A DNA stretch of 59,035 nucleotides from Oscillospiraceae bacterium (GTDB lineage: Bacteria; Bacillota; Clostridia; Oscillospirales; Acutalibacteraceae). Each line of letters begins with the position of its first letter. The stretch's first letter is position 1. The notes under the pieces are model-generated. The model saw only the letters and a list, made by a program, of their open reading frames with translations. It searched no databases and was not told where the DNA came from. The translations under genes were made by a program, and so were the position numbers. This document shows positions 6,528 through 15,521 of the stretch, in pieces. The stretch spans positions 1 to 59,035 of the forward strand of contig SVPJ01000008.1 in the NCBI GenBank assembly GCA_015065885.1, in the 5' to 3' direction.

Positions 6528-6748
6528 CCAATCCGCAGGATTGGTATGTAATCGCCGACAGGCGCAGGTAATCACGCTTTAGCGTGTATGGCATCACCGC
6601 AGGTGTATTTCCTCCTTCGTGCTGGTTACATACCGCAAGAAAGGCGAGGATACGATGGCGGGAGCTTCCACTCTGTTTTTGTAATCCTTGCACTTTCCCC
6701 AAAACCATGCTATACTGCGGTTATACACAACCGAAGGGAGTACACGGT
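6528..6748. other. Non-coding gap
   Basis: Contains a small palindrome (ATCACGCTTTAGCGTG, about 6571-6586) and TGGTTACAT/ATGTAA-type fragments. The final part carries the ribosome binding site GAAGGGAG of the next gene. I see no gene or recognisable RNA. Confidence 0.4.
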
Positions 6749-8215
6749 ATGATACAACACGGCAAACCGCATTACGCGGACGATCGTCAGATGGATATGA
6801 CGGCGTATATGGGTCCGCGCCGTGCGGGTAAGCGCAAATTCAACGAAGAATACGGCAACCCGCGTGACCCCGAGGCAGGGTTTCCCGAATTTTGGAGTGA
6901 CGCGGTGTTTGAGGCCTATAAAGCGGCAGGGTTTACCTTTCTCATTCCCGAGGGGGACGCCTTTTACGGTACCCGCGTGACGGAAAACGGCATTACGGGG
7001 GAAGCGGATTTTGAAAAAAGCGATCTTTTCCGCTTTTTGACGATTGCCGAGAAGCACGGCATCCCCGTGTATCCCTCGCAGGCGGAGCTGATGTACGTTA
7101 TGGCACGCCGCGACACGCCGATGACCGATGCGGAAAAGGACGTAGTCGCCGAAATGGTCGCCACGTTGAAAAAACATTTCCCCAACGCAGTAAAAGGCTT
7201 GCTTCTGACCGACGAGCCGACCATGAAGCATCGTGTCGGGGTGGAATCCTGCGTCAATTTCGTGCGGGAGTTGGCGCCCGAATGGGATCTGTTTGTCTCG
7301 ATGCTTCCGATCTACGGCACGGCGGAGATGTTTGGTGCAGACATGAACGATCCGCAATACAAGGACAAAGAGATCACTCTGAAGATGAAGGAGGCGGAAT
7401 ACCGAAAGTACGTGGCCGCCTACGGCGCGCTGATGGGTGAGTTTTCCTTCGATTACTACGCGCTCAACCACGATGCGGGCCCCGAAACGTTGTCTCCCCT
7501 CTTCTTCCGCAACCTGGAATTGGCGGCTGAGGGGGCAAAAGCAGGCGGTTTTCCGATGTCCGCGACGTTGCAGGCGTTCCGCATGGACCGCCGTTACGAC
7601 CCTGCCACCGGTAAAGGGCAACCCGTCTTCCGCGAAACGACCTACGAAGACGTGCGCTGGCAGGTGTACGCCGCCCTGGCGTTCGGCGCACGGCGGCTCG
7701 GTTATTTCACCTTCTGGCAGCACTATAATGAGAGTCAATACGAGGTGTTTCCCACCGCGATGGTCGTGTACGACGAGGCGGAAGCGGAAGGGTGGCGCAA
7801 AACCGGCATCTATTACGACGTAAAAAAGGTGAATGAACAGGTACACGCCTGTGATCACGTGTTTTTGCGGTTTGACTGGAAGGGTTGCCGCACGGTGCTG
7901 AAGAGCGGCGACGAAAATATCCGCCTCGTGGAGAGGAATTACACTGCGGGTGCGCTCCGTGACGTTACCGCCGTGCGCGATACCTTGATCGGCTGTTTCG
8001 AAAACCCCGAGGACGGGCGGGAAGGCTACTGGCTGGTCAACGCGCACAACCCGTACTATTATGAGAGGAACGAGGTAGAAGCGACCTTCGCGGATGCCGA
8101 CCGCGTGGTCTACTGGCGTGCGGGACGGGAATGCGACGAGCCGCTCGAAAGCGGAAAGTTCTGCATCCGCCTCGGTGCGGGCGAAGGTGTGTTCGTAATT
8201 CCCTATAAAGCATAA
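6749..8215 (+). CDS. Glycoside hydrolase-like (beta/alpha)8 protein
   Basis: 488 residues, no signal peptide, so probably cytoplasmic. The N-terminal two-thirds reads as a TIM barrel: FWSDAVFEAYKAAGFTFLIPE early, then GLLLTDEP (about residue 155), which looks like a catalytic barrel strand ending in Asp-Glu, then FVSMLPIYG and GYFTFWQHYNES. The last 100 residues (GYWLVNAHNPYYYERNEVEATF) look like a beta-sandwich found at the end of such glycosidases. The exact GH family is not clear. The ATG at 6749 follows GAAGGGAG; the reading frame extends upstream but without a start signal. The next gene, an NAD(P)-dependent sugar dehydrogenase-like protein, may act in the same sugar pathway. Confidence 0.55.
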   Translation: MIQHGKPHYADDRQMDMTAYMGPRRAGKRKFNEEYGNPRDPEAGFPEFWSDAVFEAYKAAGFTFLIPEGDAFYGTRVTENGITGEADFEKSDLFRFLTIAEKHGIPVYPSQAELMYVMARRDTPMTDAEKDVVAEMVATLKKHFPNAVKGLLLTDEPTMKHRVGVESCVNFVRELAPEWDLFVSMLPIYGTAEMFGADMNDPQYKDKEITLKMKEAEYRKYVAAYGALMGEFSFDYYALNHDAGPETLSPLFFRNLELAAEGAKAGGFPMSATLQAFRMDRRYDPATGKGQPVFRETTYEDVRWQVYAALAFGARRLGYFTFWQHYNESQYEVFPTAMVVYDEAEAEGWRKTGIYYDVKKVNEQVHACDHVFLRFDWKGCRTVLKSGDENIRLVERNYTAGALRDVTAVRDTLIGCFENPEDGREGYWLVNAHNPYYYERNEVEATFADADRVVYWRAGRECDEPLESGKFCIRLGAGEGVFVIPYKA

Positions 8216-8307
8216 TAAAAAATGAGTAAAACACGCGTATCCCTTTACATTTATAAAAATATAGTGTAGAGTAAAGACAAGAATTGCGTGATTAGGAGGA
8301 CAAAACG

Positions 8308-9303
8308 ATGTTAAAAGCCGGTTTGATCGGTTTCGGCGGTATTGTGAAGGGAGCCCACCTGCCCGGTTACAAGGCGCTGGAAGCCATGGGTAAAGTGAAA
8401 TTGGTGGCGGCGTGCGATATTCGTCCCGAAGCCTTCACCGAAGGGGTGGAGTTGAACATCGGCGGCGGCGATAGCAGTTTCGAAGGGTTACACACCTACA
8501 CCGACCTTGAGGAAATGCTCGCGAGCGAAGAACTCGATTTCATCGACATTGCGGTGCCGACCTATCTGCACAAAAAGTATGCGGTGGATATGCTGAACCG
8601 CGGGTATTTGGTGATGAGCGAAAAGCCGATGGCACTGACCTACGCGGACTGTCAGGAAATGGTCGCGGCATCGAACGGCCGTTTGATGATCGGCCAGTGC
8701 CTGCGTTTCAGCCCCGAGTATCTCTACCTTAAAAAACTAATCGAGGACGGCACCTACGGCAAGGTCACGGGCGGCAGTTTCCGCCGCTTGAGTGCCGCGC
8801 CCACGTGGGGCTGGGAAAACTGGTTTATGGACCCCTCCCGTTCGGGCGGTGTGATCTTTGATTTGCACATTCACGATCTGGATATCATCCGCTTCCTGTT
8901 CGGTGAGCCGAAAGCGGTCTCCTGCGTGGCGGGCGGTCAGCAGATCACCGAGTATGCGTTTGCCGTCTCCCGTATGGACTACGACGGTATGTCCATCTTT
9001 GCGGAAGGCCGTTGGGATCAGCAGCAGATGCCGTTCGTGGCGGACTATCGCGTCAGTTTTGAAAAAGCCAACGTCGTACTTGAGGGCGGTGTCGTAACGG
9101 TGTATCCGTACGAAGGCGAGCCCTTCAAGGCGGATATCACCCCTGCCGATATGTATATGAAGGAGATCGAGTACATCACCGACATCTTCCAAAGCGGCGA
9201 AGCAAACCTGCAAAACCCGCCCGAAAGTGCGGCCGAAAGCATTCGTTTGGCGGAAACGCTCAAAAAGAGCGCGGATAACGGTGGCGCGACCCTGCCGTTC
9301 TGA
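8308..9303 (+). CDS. Gfo/Idh/MocA-family oxidoreductase
   Basis: 331 residues. N-terminal Rossmann fold with LIGFGGIVKGAHLPGY (about 6-21) for NAD(P), then the family signature DFIDIAVPTYLHKKYAVDML and SEKPMALTYADCQEM (Glu-Lys-Pro, the substrate/cofactor lysine, about residue 107). The C-terminal domain includes IFDLHIHDLDIIRFLFG (His-x-x-Asp), typical of sugar or inositol dehydrogenases. Substrate unknown. RBS AGGAGG 7 bases before the ATG. It lies 92 bases after the glycosidase-like gene and ends at a strong bidirectional terminator shared with the ClC gene. Confidence 0.85.
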   Translation: MLKAGLIGFGGIVKGAHLPGYKALEAMGKVKLVAACDIRPEAFTEGVELNIGGGDSSFEGLHTYTDLEEMLASEELDFIDIAVPTYLHKKYAVDMLNRGYLVMSEKPMALTYADCQEMVAASNGRLMIGQCLRFSPEYLYLKKLIEDGTYGKVTGGSFRRLSAAPTWGWENWFMDPSRSGGVIFDLHIHDLDIIRFLFGEPKAVSCVAGGQQITEYAFAVSRMDYDGMSIFAEGRWDQQQMPFVADYRVSFEKANVVLEGGVVTVYPYEGEPFKADITPADMYMKEIEYITDIFQSGEANLQNPPESAAESIRLAETLKKSADNGGATLPF

Positions 9304-9324
9304 CAACGGTACCAAAACGTGAGA

Positions 9325-9359
9325 CCCCCGCCTTCTCTTCGGAGAAGGCGGGGGTTTTT
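9325..9359. terminator. Strong terminator between the oxidoreductase and ClC genes
   Basis: CCCCCGCCTTCTC-TTCG-GAGAAGGCGGGGG followed by TTTTTG on the plus strand. Thirteen perfect pairs. Confidence 0.9.
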
Positions 9360-9416
9360 GCTTGTTTTCTGTAATATTATGTTTGCAATATACAAACAGT
9401 ATATAAAAGGGCGAGG

Positions 9417-10970
9417 TTACAAAATCCTACCCCCGTTTTTCGCGGAGGTGATGGCACGCAGGTCGGTTACCGTTTTTTCGATATCCCAACTTTGGATCTG
9501 TACCGACAGCACGTCTCCTGCCGCAAGCAGGGGGGAAGGCTCGCCGCCTTTTTTCACCGAGAGGACGAACACGCCGTGCGGCCAGAAAACGTCGCGCACT
9601 TCTTTGCCCACCGCGAAGGCGTGTTCCTCCACCACGAAATCACGTTCGCACACCACCTGCTTCTTACCGTTTCGGCGGTTCTCCTGGTGGCGGTGGAGTA
9701 CCCGCTCCATCACCGAATCTTCCTTCAGCGCCTCGGGTATGACGTAGGCGAGGGCGCACACCAAAATGACCGGTAACAGATTTTGGGACATACCGAGTGC
9801 CTCTACCGCAAACAGAATGGCGGTGAGCGGCATCTTCATCATACCCGCAATGCAGCCGCCGATGCCGAGACAGACGATCACGGGGTACAGTGCAGGGTCA
9901 ACACCGCACAGACACAGCACCCGTCCGAGCAGGGCGGCAAGCACGGCGCCCACCGCCATCAACGGCAGAAAGATGCCGCCCGTAATGCCCGAAAGATTGG
10001 CGGAGAGGGAAAGCACCGAGCGCACAAGAAGGAGAGCCGCGAGCATCCATAGGGCGGGCGTGCGCGTAAACAGTTCTTCAATCAGCGCGTGACCGGTGGC
10101 AATAAAATCGGTCGAAAGGAGACCGCACGCAAGGGTAGCGAGCAACACGCCGCATACCACCGCCACAGGCGGCAGACGGTGCAGCCATTGGGAAAGCCGC
10201 GCGTATCCGCGCAAAAACAGCACGGCAAACAAGCCGGCACTCAGCCCGACGACGAGCGGGATCCATATCTCGGACAGCGCGAGCGACGTAAACGGCGAAA
10301 AGGAAAACAGCGTGGTCTCGCACCCGAGCAAAGGGGCGAGCAGGTTGGACGTGATCTCGGAAAACAGCACCGATACCACCGCCGTCAACACGATCAGCGG
10401 GGAGATGCGGCGGTGTGCTTCTTCCACTGCAAACAAAATGCCCGACAGCGGCGCCCCCGTGGCAGCGGAAAACCCTGCACACGCACCGCCCGTCATGGAA
10501 TAACGTTCCCACGCGTGCCACTTTTCGGGCGCTTTGCGGGCGGCGACGCCGCCCAGTCCCGTGCCGAGCAACACCGAAGGCCCTTCGGTGCCGAGCGGCA
10601 CGCCGCACAAAAACGTGAGCAACGAAAGCGCGGCGGATGCCAGCGTACTGCGCAGACCGTTGGCAGGCAACGTGCCGCGCATGGCCCCCACCGCCGTGGG
10701 GATACCACCCCCGCGCAACCCGGGATGACGGCGATACACCGCATGCAGTAAAAATCCCACCGCAACAAGTGCCGCCGCCGCAACGGGCAGAAGCCAAAGG
10801 CGGGCGCGCAATGCCGCGTAGAGCGCGGCGGACACGGCAGTGGCGTGGCCTGCCAGCCACTTGTATACCGTCACGACCGCCCCCGTTACCGCACCTGCCA
10901 ACGCACCGAAAAACAAGGCGGGCAGTACCGAGGATACCATATGTGTTTTGACGATCTGTTGCTTCGTCAT
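9417..10970 (-). CDS. ClC-family chloride channel/antiporter with C-terminal TrkA_C domain
   Basis: 517 residues with about ten hydrophobic helices. ClC motifs in order: GGGIPTAVG (about residue 85, normally GSGIP), GTEGPSVLLG with the gating Glu, GAPLSGILFAVEE, GGIFLPLMAVGAV (the GIFxP selectivity motif), and MMKMPLTAILFAVEALG. The last ~75 residues (CERDFVVEEHAFAVGKEVRD...GDVLSVQI) look like a soluble TrkA_C/RCK_C regulatory domain. It moves chloride, or a related anion, across the cell membrane. The ATG at 10970 has AGAGG 6 bases upstream; the frame continues 22 codons further without an RBS. The first motif has Gly where an anion-coordinating Ser is usual. Single-gene unit. Confidence 0.9.
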   Translation of the reverse strand: MTKQQIVKTHMVSSVLPALFFGALAGAVTGAVVTVYKWLAGHATAVSAALYAALRARLWLLPVAAAALVAVGFLLHAVYRRHPGLRGGGIPTAVGAMRGTLPANGLRSTLASAALSLLTFLCGVPLGTEGPSVLLGTGLGGVAARKAPEKWHAWERYSMTGGACAGFSAATGAPLSGILFAVEEAHRRISPLIVLTAVVSVLFSEITSNLLAPLLGCETTLFSFSPFTSLALSEIWIPLVVGLSAGLFAVLFLRGYARLSQWLHRLPPVAVVCGVLLATLACGLLSTDFIATGHALIEELFTRTPALWMLAALLLVRSVLSLSANLSGITGGIFLPLMAVGAVLAALLGRVLCLCGVDPALYPVIVCLGIGGCIAGMMKMPLTAILFAVEALGMSQNLLPVILVCALAYVIPEALKEDSVMERVLHRHQENRRNGKKQVVCERDFVVEEHAFAVGKEVRDVFWPHGVFVLSVKKGGEPSPLLAAGDVLSVQIQSWDIEKTVTDLRAITSAKNGGRIL

Positions 10971-11188
10971 ATATTCCTCTCTCCGCTTCTCTTTGACGAT
11001 TGTATCATAGTATACCATATTGTTACAGCATGTCAAGCGAAAAACGAGGGGGGGAACGGTAATATAGAACCGAAATAATACTTTTTGTATATAAAATGCG
11101 TGTATACATAAAAGTACCCCCTATCAATTTTGGACAAAACAGGCGAGACGCTGAAGAGTATATTAAAATCGACGTTTCAAGAATATAC

Positions 11189-11217
11189 TTGATTCTGTAG
11201 TGCGGATGTGTTATACT
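11189..11217 (+). promoter_or_regulatory. Promoter of the BspA-dockerin gene
   Basis: TTGATT, 17-base spacer, TATACT. The leader contains a small hairpin (ATGCCG...CGGCAT, 11231-11253) before the AAGGAGGAG ribosome binding site. The rest of the gap 10971-11188 shows no gene. Confidence 0.65.
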
Positions 11218-11272
11218 CGTGCTGAAAAGGATGCCGAGTAAGTTTCCCGGCATAAATAAGGAGGAGAAAGAT

Positions 11273-13552
11273 ATGAAACGTGTGTTCTCACTTATCTTAT
11301 CTTTGGGGTTGCTGATATCTCTCTTGCCGATGGGGGCGGTTTCGTTTGCTGACACGGAAAAGGAAGGCGCTTTCTATTATACGGTTACAGACGAGAAGGC
11401 TACGGTCGTTTTGATCGACGGCAGTGCCGTTAGCGAGGAGTTGGCAATCCCGTCCACGCTTGGCGGTTATCCTGTGGTCGCAATCGGCGAGAGAGCCTTA
11501 ATGGAGTGCGGTTCACTGACGTCACTCGTTTTTGCGGATGGTTTAACGCACATCGGTGATTACGCGTTTTTTGCATGCTGGTCGCTGACGGCGGTGGATA
11601 TGCCCGACAGCGTCGTGAGCATCGGCAAAGGAGCATTTTCCTACTGTTATGCCTTAGAGGATATCGCATTGAGTACGCAGATAACGCGCATTGAAGCGGG
11701 AGCGTTCCTCGCATGTGAGGCAATAAAAGAGATTACGATTCCGACGGGGGTGGAGAGCATCGGTGACGACGCCTTCGCCAACTGCACTATGTTGGAGAAG
11801 GTATATATATCTGACAGCGTCTCACAAATTGGCACTTGTGCTTTTTCCAACTGCTACGCGTTGGAGGATCTATCGCTTGGCGCGGGGGTGCAGATGATTG
11901 GTGATGGGGCGTTCGTGGGATGTTCCTCGCTAACGGCGGTGGACATTCCCGACAGCGTGACGAGCATCGGTGCACAGGCGTTTGAAGCGACGCCTTTAAC
12001 CCAAGTATCCCTTGGATCGGGAGTACAAACGATCGGCAACGACGCTTTTTCGGGATGCTCGTTTGCTACGGTGACGATTCCGGCGAGTGTGCAGATGATT
12101 GGGATTTGCGCATTTCGAGCATGTAGTTTCCTGCAAGAGGTGACGCTGGAAGACGGCGTGACAGTCATCGGTGATGAGATGTTTAGCTCCTGCACGGAAC
12201 TTACGACCGTGAGGATCCCCGACAGCGTGAAACGCATCGGTATAGGCGCATTTTCGGATTGCTCGTCACTTGAAGAAATCGTTTTCAGCGGTGTGACCGA
12301 GATAGGTGCCTCGGCGTTCTCCTACTGTACTGCCTTGGAAAGCGTATCGCTCGGTGCGCATGTGCAAAGTATCGGCGACGGTGCGTTCTTTATGTGTGAA
12401 CGGTTATACGATCTTTCGCTTCCGAATACGCTGACGACATTGGGCAGCAGTGCTTTTTGGTACTGTTCTTCTCTAACAGAGATTGCGGTTCCGAGTGTAG
12501 CGATAATCGAAGCGTATACTTTTGCCGATTGTGCGGCATTGCGGACGATTACGGTTGGTGCGGATTTACAAGAAGTCCGACAGCAGGCGTTTGCGCGGAG
12601 TGGAATCATTGATGTATACTATGGCGGCACACATGAGGACCGCACGGCTATTGTGGTAAATGATGTTGATAATCATGCGTTCGTCAATGCAGAGTGGCAT
12701 TACAGAGCGGGATGTGAACACGATTGGGATAACGCCTGCGATACGACCTGCAATTTGTGCGGTGCGGTACGTGAGGTCGAGCCCCATACACCTGTTGTGG
12801 ATGAAGCAGTCGCGCCGACTTGTACCGAAGACGGGTTGACGGCGGGTTCACATTGTGACGTGTGCGGTGAGGTGCTGGAGGCACAAACAACGGTGGCTGC
12901 TACAGGGCATACTGCAAAGGAGGATGAAGCAGTCGCGCCGACTTGTACCGAAGACGGGTTGACGGCGGGTTCACATTGTGACGTGTGCGGTGAGGTGCTG
13001 GAGGCACAAACAACGGTGGCTGCTACAGGGCATACTGCAAAGGAGGATGAAGCAGTCGCGCCGACTTGTACCGAAGACGGGTTGACGGCGGGTTCACATT
13101 GTGACGTGTGCGGTGAGGTGTTGGAAGCACAAACAACGGTGGCTGCTACAGGGCATACTGCAAAGGCGGATGAAGCAGTCGCGCCGACTTGTACCGAAGA
13201 CGGGTTGACGGCGGGTTCACATTGTGACGTGTGCGGTGAGGTGCTGGAGGCACAAACAACGGTGGCTGCTACAGGGCATATCTATGACGATGATCGGGAT
13301 GCCGAGTGCAATGTGTGCGGCGAAAAACGCAAAGTAGAGAGTGAAATCGTTGTTGGGGAAGTGGACGGGAACGGAAAAATCGATTCTACCGATGCGCGAT
13401 TGGTGCTACAATATGCGGTGCAAAAGATTGACGGAGTGGCATTACAACTCGCGGCAGCGGACGTGGATGGTAACGGAAAGGTAGATTCAACCGATGCTCG
13501 CCTGATCTTGCAATACGCCGTAAAGAAAATTGACGCTTTTCCGAAAGCGTAA
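11273..13552 (+). CDS. Secreted BspA-type leucine-rich-repeat protein with type I dockerin
   Basis: 759 residues. Signal peptide (KRVFSLILSLGLLISLLPMGAVSFA), then about 20 BspA/LRR_5 repeats (pattern IGDYAFFACWSLTAVDMPDSV, residues about 60-450) that form an elongated ligand-binding solenoid. Next are Cys-rich repeats (41 residues each, about 510-670) with paired CxxC motifs (HCDVCGEVLEAQ). The C-terminus is a dockerin: two copies of DVDGNGKxDSTDARLxLQYAVxKID, the calcium-binding loops that dock onto a cohesin. In other gut Clostridia such proteins are displayed on the cell surface. It has its own promoter, RBS and terminator. The 41-residue repeat is encoded by a nearly identical DNA tandem repeat. 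Confidence 0.9.
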   Translation: MKRVFSLILSLGLLISLLPMGAVSFADTEKEGAFYYTVTDEKATVVLIDGSAVSEELAIPSTLGGYPVVAIGERALMECGSLTSLVFADGLTHIGDYAFFACWSLTAVDMPDSVVSIGKGAFSYCYALEDIALSTQITRIEAGAFLACEAIKEITIPTGVESIGDDAFANCTMLEKVYISDSVSQIGTCAFSNCYALEDLSLGAGVQMIGDGAFVGCSSLTAVDIPDSVTSIGAQAFEATPLTQVSLGSGVQTIGNDAFSGCSFATVTIPASVQMIGICAFRACSFLQEVTLEDGVTVIGDEMFSSCTELTTVRIPDSVKRIGIGAFSDCSSLEEIVFSGVTEIGASAFSYCTALESVSLGAHVQSIGDGAFFMCERLYDLSLPNTLTTLGSSAFWYCSSLTEIAVPSVAIIEAYTFADCAALRTITVGADLQEVRQQAFARSGIIDVYYGGTHEDRTAIVVNDVDNHAFVNAEWHYRAGCEHDWDNACDTTCNLCGAVREVEPHTPVVDEAVAPTCTEDGLTAGSHCDVCGEVLEAQTTVAATGHTAKEDEAVAPTCTEDGLTAGSHCDVCGEVLEAQTTVAATGHTAKEDEAVAPTCTEDGLTAGSHCDVCGEVLEAQTTVAATGHTAKADEAVAPTCTEDGLTAGSHCDVCGEVLEAQTTVAATGHIYDDDRDAECNVCGEKRKVESEIVVGEVDGNGKIDSTDARLVLQYAVQKIDGVALQLAAADVDGNGKVDSTDARLILQYAVKKIDAFPKA
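12800..13279 (+). repeat. 123-bp in-frame tandem repeat, 3.9 copies
   Basis: Copies begin at 12800, 12923, 13046 and 13169 (GATGAAGCAGTCGCGCCGAC...), each exactly 123 bp, the last truncated at about 111 bp. They differ at only a few positions (for example GTGCTGGAG versus GTGTTGGAA; AAGGAG versus AAGGCG). The unit encodes 41 residues with a CxxC pair, so copy-number change keeps the reading frame. Confidence 0.95.
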
Positions 13553-13560
13553 GACGATGC

Positions 13561-13607
13561 AATACGACCGACCGGAAGCGGATACCGTTTCAGTCGGTCG
13601 TATTTTT
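13561..13607 (+). terminator. Terminator of the BspA-dockerin gene
   Basis: AATACGACCGAC pairs with GTCGGTCGTATT, followed by TTT. Between it and the parA promoter, no gene is visible. Confidence 0.75.
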
Positions 13608-13705
13608 GCGTACATACAATTGTACAGAATGCGGGTGAGGTGTTGTGTCCGGTGTGCGGCATGTATGGGTGAAACCGGCAAACGAGTAACGACCTCGAAA
13701 AGGTC

Positions 13706-13733
13706 TTGCAAATCGACAAAAGTATGGTATACT
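13706..13733 (+). promoter_or_regulatory. Promoter of parAB
   Basis: TTGCAA, 16-base spacer, TATACT, about 35 bases before the parA start. Confidence 0.6.
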
Positions 13734-13766
13734 AAAAGGTGTATATTATAAGAGAGGGTGGACCGT

Positions 13767-14543
13767 GTGGGAAAGATTATCGCGGTTTTTAATCAAAAAG
13801 GCGGCGTGGGAAAGACCACCACGGCGGTGAATCTCGCGGCGGCGGTGGCGGCGGCGGGACAGCGCACCTTGCTCGTGGACTTGGATCCGCAGGGTAACGC
13901 GACCAGCGGCGTCGGTGTGGACAAGCGGCAGGCGGCCGCCTCGACCTACGAACTGCTGATCGGGGAAGCGGTACCGCAGGCGGCGGTGGTCACGACGGCG
14001 TTCCAAAATCTTTCGGTTATTCCCTGCTCCACGCGATTGGCGGGTGCGGAGATCGAACTGGTGGACGCTAACCGCCGCGAAAATCGGTTGAAGGCGGCGC
14101 TCGCCGCTCTGCGTGAGCAATACGACTACGTGTTTATCGACTGCCCGCCCTCGCTGGGGCTTCTCAGTTTGAATGCCCTGTGTGCGGCGGATACCTTCCT
14201 CGTGCCGTTGCAATGTGAATACTACGCACTGGACGGCATGTCCCAGTTGATGGCAACGGTACGGCAGGTCAAGCGGCTCTACAATCCCGCATTGGATCTG
14301 GAGGGCGTGGTGCTGACCATGTACGACGGGCGGTTGAACCTCACCCAACAGGTGGTGGCGGAAGTGAAAAAATTCTTCCCCCGTAAGGTGTTCGGCACCC
14401 CCATTCCGCGCAGTGTGCGTCTGTCGGAGGCACCGAGTTACGGTCAACCCATTCACTATTACGACCGCGGCGGCAAGGGTGCGAAAGCCTACGCCGCACT
14501 GGCGGAAGAATTGATCAACAAAAATAAGGGAGGCGTGTTCTGA
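13767..14543 (+). CDS. parA: Chromosome partitioning ATPase ParA (Soj)
   Basis: A 258-residue deviant Walker ATPase that, with ParB and parS, segregates replication origins and influences DnaA. The deviant Walker A motif KGGVGKTTTAVNLA (about 11-24) has both Lys residues; Walker A' is LLVDLDPQGNATSGVG, and Walker B is DYVFIDCPPSLGLLSLNAL. GTG 13767 was chosen because AGAGAGGG is 8 bases upstream; a GTG three codons earlier abuts that site. Its stop codon overlaps the parB start (TGATG), indicating coupled translation. Confidence 0.95.
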   Translation: MGKIIAVFNQKGGVGKTTTAVNLAAAVAAAGQRTLLVDLDPQGNATSGVGVDKRQAAASTYELLIGEAVPQAAVVTTAFQNLSVIPCSTRLAGAEIELVDANRRENRLKAALAALREQYDYVFIDCPPSLGLLSLNALCAADTFLVPLQCEYYALDGMSQLMATVRQVKRLYNPALDLEGVVLTMYDGRLNLTQQVVAEVKKFFPRKVFGTPIPRSVRLSEAPSYGQPIHYYDRGGKGAKAYAALAEELINKNKGGVF

Positions 14544-15406
14544 TGGCGGCAAAAAAAGGCGGACTCGGCAAGGGTCTTGACGCACTGTTTTTGGAAAACG
14601 GTGCCGAGGAAGCAGGGAAGGTCGTATCCTTGCGTCTCAGCGAGATCGTGCCCAACCGCGCACAGCCCCGTAAGCAGTTCGACGAAGAGGCGCTGGCGGA
14701 ACTCGCGGATTCCATCGCGCAGCACGGGGTGATACAGCCGCTGTTGGTGCGTCCGCTGGCGGACGGTACCTATCAACTGGTGGCGGGCGAGCGCCGTTGG
14801 CGTGCGTCGCGTATGGCGGGGCTGACCGAAGTGCCGGTGACCGTGCGGGAAATGACCGATAAGGAAGCCGCGCAACTGGCGCTGATCGAAAATTTACAGC
14901 GCGAAGACTTGAATCCGATGGAAGAAGCCAACGGCTACCGCACCTTGATGGAAACGTACGCGTTGACGCAAGAGGAGACCGCACGGGTGGTGAACAAATC
15001 CCGCCCCGCCGTGGCGAACGCCCTGCGTCTTTTGAATCTGCCCACCGCCGTCGCGGGTCTGGTGGAAAGCGGGCGTTTGTCGGCGGGTCATGCCCGCACC
15101 GTGCTGGCGTTTGAAACCGAAGAGGAGCAGACCGCCGCCGCCGAAGAAGCGGTGGCGAAGGGACTCTCGGTGCGTGAACTGGAGCGTATGGCGAAGAACG
15201 CGAAGAAGAAAGCCGCAGAGGAAAAGCCGGTAACCGCGTTTGCCAAAAACAGTTTTTACAGCGAAGTGGAACTGGCACTGGCGGAACATCTCGGTCGCCG
15301 CGTGCAGGTGATCGAGGGGAAGAAGGGCGGTCTGCTGCAACTGGAATTTTACGATGAGGACGATCTGAAAGGTTTGGCAAATCAACTGGTGCCCTCGGAA
15401 CAATAA
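14543..15406 (+). CDS. parB: Chromosome partitioning protein ParB (Spo0J)
   Basis: 287 residues. It begins with the ParA-stimulating tail MAAKKGGLGKGLDALF, then the CTP-binding ParB domain with AGERRWRASR (about 81-90) and LIENLQREDLNPMEEA, the helix-turn-helix LTQEETARVVNKSRPAVANALRLL, and a C-terminal dimerisation domain ending LEFYDEDDLKGLANQL. It binds parS, loads as a CTP-dependent clamp and recruits SMC. The matching site is at 1910-1925. Translationally coupled to parA. Confidence 0.95.
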   Translation: MAAKKGGLGKGLDALFLENGAEEAGKVVSLRLSEIVPNRAQPRKQFDEEALAELADSIAQHGVIQPLLVRPLADGTYQLVAGERRWRASRMAGLTEVPVTVREMTDKEAAQLALIENLQREDLNPMEEANGYRTLMETYALTQEETARVVNKSRPAVANALRLLNLPTAVAGLVESGRLSAGHARTVLAFETEEEQTAAAEEAVAKGLSVRELERMAKNAKKKAAEEKPVTAFAKNSFYSEVELALAEHLGRRVQVIEGKKGGLLQLEFYDEDDLKGLANQLVPSEQ

Positions 15407-15418
15407 CCGAAAAGACAA

Positions 15419-15449
15419 CGGGCGGAGGGGGACTCTCCGCCCGTTTTTT
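15419..15449 (+). terminator. Terminator of parAB
   Basis: CGGGCGGAG and CTCCGCCCG stem, followed by TTTTTT. Confidence 0.85.
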
Positions 15450-15521
15450 GCGGGGGTAGGTATTCGGTAATATATACAGACAGTATATATTGCTATTGAT
15501 ATAACAGAAAGCGGGATAAAA

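Noticed and set aside
11040-11188. Riboswitch upstream of the BspA-dockerin gene
   Set aside because: The region is AT-rich, lies upstream of the likely promoter (11189-11217), and shows no pattern I can match to a c-di-GMP or other riboswitch.
12800-13279. Regular repeats that might suggest a CRISPR array
   Set aside because: The repeats are contiguous 123-bp units without unique spacers and encode protein in frame.
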